From positions 204,031,675 to 204,095,674 of the forward strand of contig JASEVX010000001.1 in assembly GCA_031761405.1 (NCBI GenBank): 64,000 nucleotides of DNA. The letters run 5' to 3'. The DNA comes from Serripes groenlandicus. Its lineage: Eukaryota > Mollusca > Bivalvia > Cardiida > Cardiidae. Position 1 is the stretch's first letter. The number at the start of each line of letters is the position of its first letter. The notes under the pieces are model-generated. The model saw only the letters and a program-made list of their open reading frames with translations. It was not told where the DNA came from and did not search any database. Made by a program: the position numbers and the translations under genes. Shown here in pieces: positions 63,284-64,000 of this stretch.

Positions 63284-64000
63284 TCAAATAAGGATTTTAG
63301 AACATGAAATACCCCTTATCTAGAGTTCTGGACAATATGTCTATCCGATTAATGGGTGAAATGTAATTAGCTCACCTGAACATGAAGCATGTAGGAAAGG
63401 GTTAATTAATAAGTAATTGTTTGGCTGGAAACAGACTTAACAAAAGATGCTGTTAATATGATGTAAAACTTAAGGCTCTTTTTATTGACCTGAAGTGGGT
63501 TTTTTCTATATCAGAGAATACATCTATTGAATTTGATCTGAGGAGTAACTGTTAATATTTCTGAAAGTATCATAGCCGGAATAGTTCATAGTACAATCAG
63601 CCAAATATCTCATAAAGATAATTGTTAGTTAATTTCATGTACTGGAAATTAGTGATATTATAGGGCCACCTGTTTCATATACAAGTATATTTTGTAAGTT
63701 TCTCTAATAACCTCAAAGTGAAGTGGTAATTATATATCAAAGACAAAGGTTGTTTACTTTAACCCTGCCTCTGGTTAAAACCAACTTTTTTGATATCTAA
63801 AACTGTAATTTACTTTGTTGTAACCCTTTACCACTTGCAGCAAGCAGATGAGTCAATAATTATGTCTCCCCTAATGTAATGGGAAGACATATTGTTTTGG
63901 CACACTCTATCTGTCTGTATCTCCCCTGAGAGGTCAAGGTCGCAGTTAGAGTTCAAAAGTGATATTACTATATTTTTTTATAACTGTTGAACCACATGAA

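Overview
The window looks like intron-rich, AT-rich, transposon-dense animal DNA, most likely from a bivalve mollusc. The grounds are genes split into short exons with GT-AG borders, no bacterial-style operons, and dozens of copies of short inverted-repeat elements and tRNA-headed SINEs of a style common in bivalve genomes. The species call is inference. Most of the sequence is repeat; only about 1.9 kb of coding exon can be supported.

Three protein-coding genes can be assembled from exons whose splice phases agree. (1) A minus-strand gene starts at 18,424 and leaves the window below 2,698. Six coding exons give 400 residues in one frame. Its first ~150 residues look like the PH-like fold of the GARIN/FAM71 family; a short, weakly RasGEF-like segment ends the visible part. 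(2) A plus-strand gene at 27,174-33,077 has three exons and is complete at 240 residues. It has the same GARIN/FAM71-like layout followed by a strongly basic tail. Genes 1 and 2 lie head to head about 8.7 kb apart. (3) The first two coding exons of an NDR kinase (STK38/STK38L, fly tricornered) lie on the plus strand at 51,870-52,012 and 60,986-61,037. They encode the N-terminal MOB-binding segment; the kinase domain lies beyond the window.

The most interesting signal is structural. In two introns, one in each GARIN-like gene, a long minisatellite begins exactly at the 3' splice site of the next exon, and its unit is a copy of that splice site plus the first 10-16 bases of the exon. The 54-bp array upstream of exon 3 of gene 2 (about 31,065-32,683) carries 17 acceptor copies, 8 of which keep CAG|G. 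The ~41-bp array upstream of exon 5 of gene 1 (3,982 to about 8,360) fills almost the whole intron. The 48-bp array in the STK38 intron does not show this relation.

Layout: 1-2.65 kb SINEs and MITE pieces; 2.7-18.5 kb gene 1 with the 41-bp array, a TA-flanked element, a foldback element and MITEs; 18.5-27.1 kb intergenic, with a 1.28-kb inverted-repeat element and a 1.7-kb foldback of 21-bp repeats; 26.8-27.17 kb a candidate promoter with two palindromic CRE sites; 27.2-33.1 kb gene 2; 33.1-51.9 kb intergenic, including a dense cluster of TTAA-flanked piggyBac-like MITEs (42.2-47.9 kb); 51.9-64 kb STK38, whose first visible intron holds a 48-bp array split by a 2.29-kb PIF/Harbinger-like element and two large direct repeats nearby.
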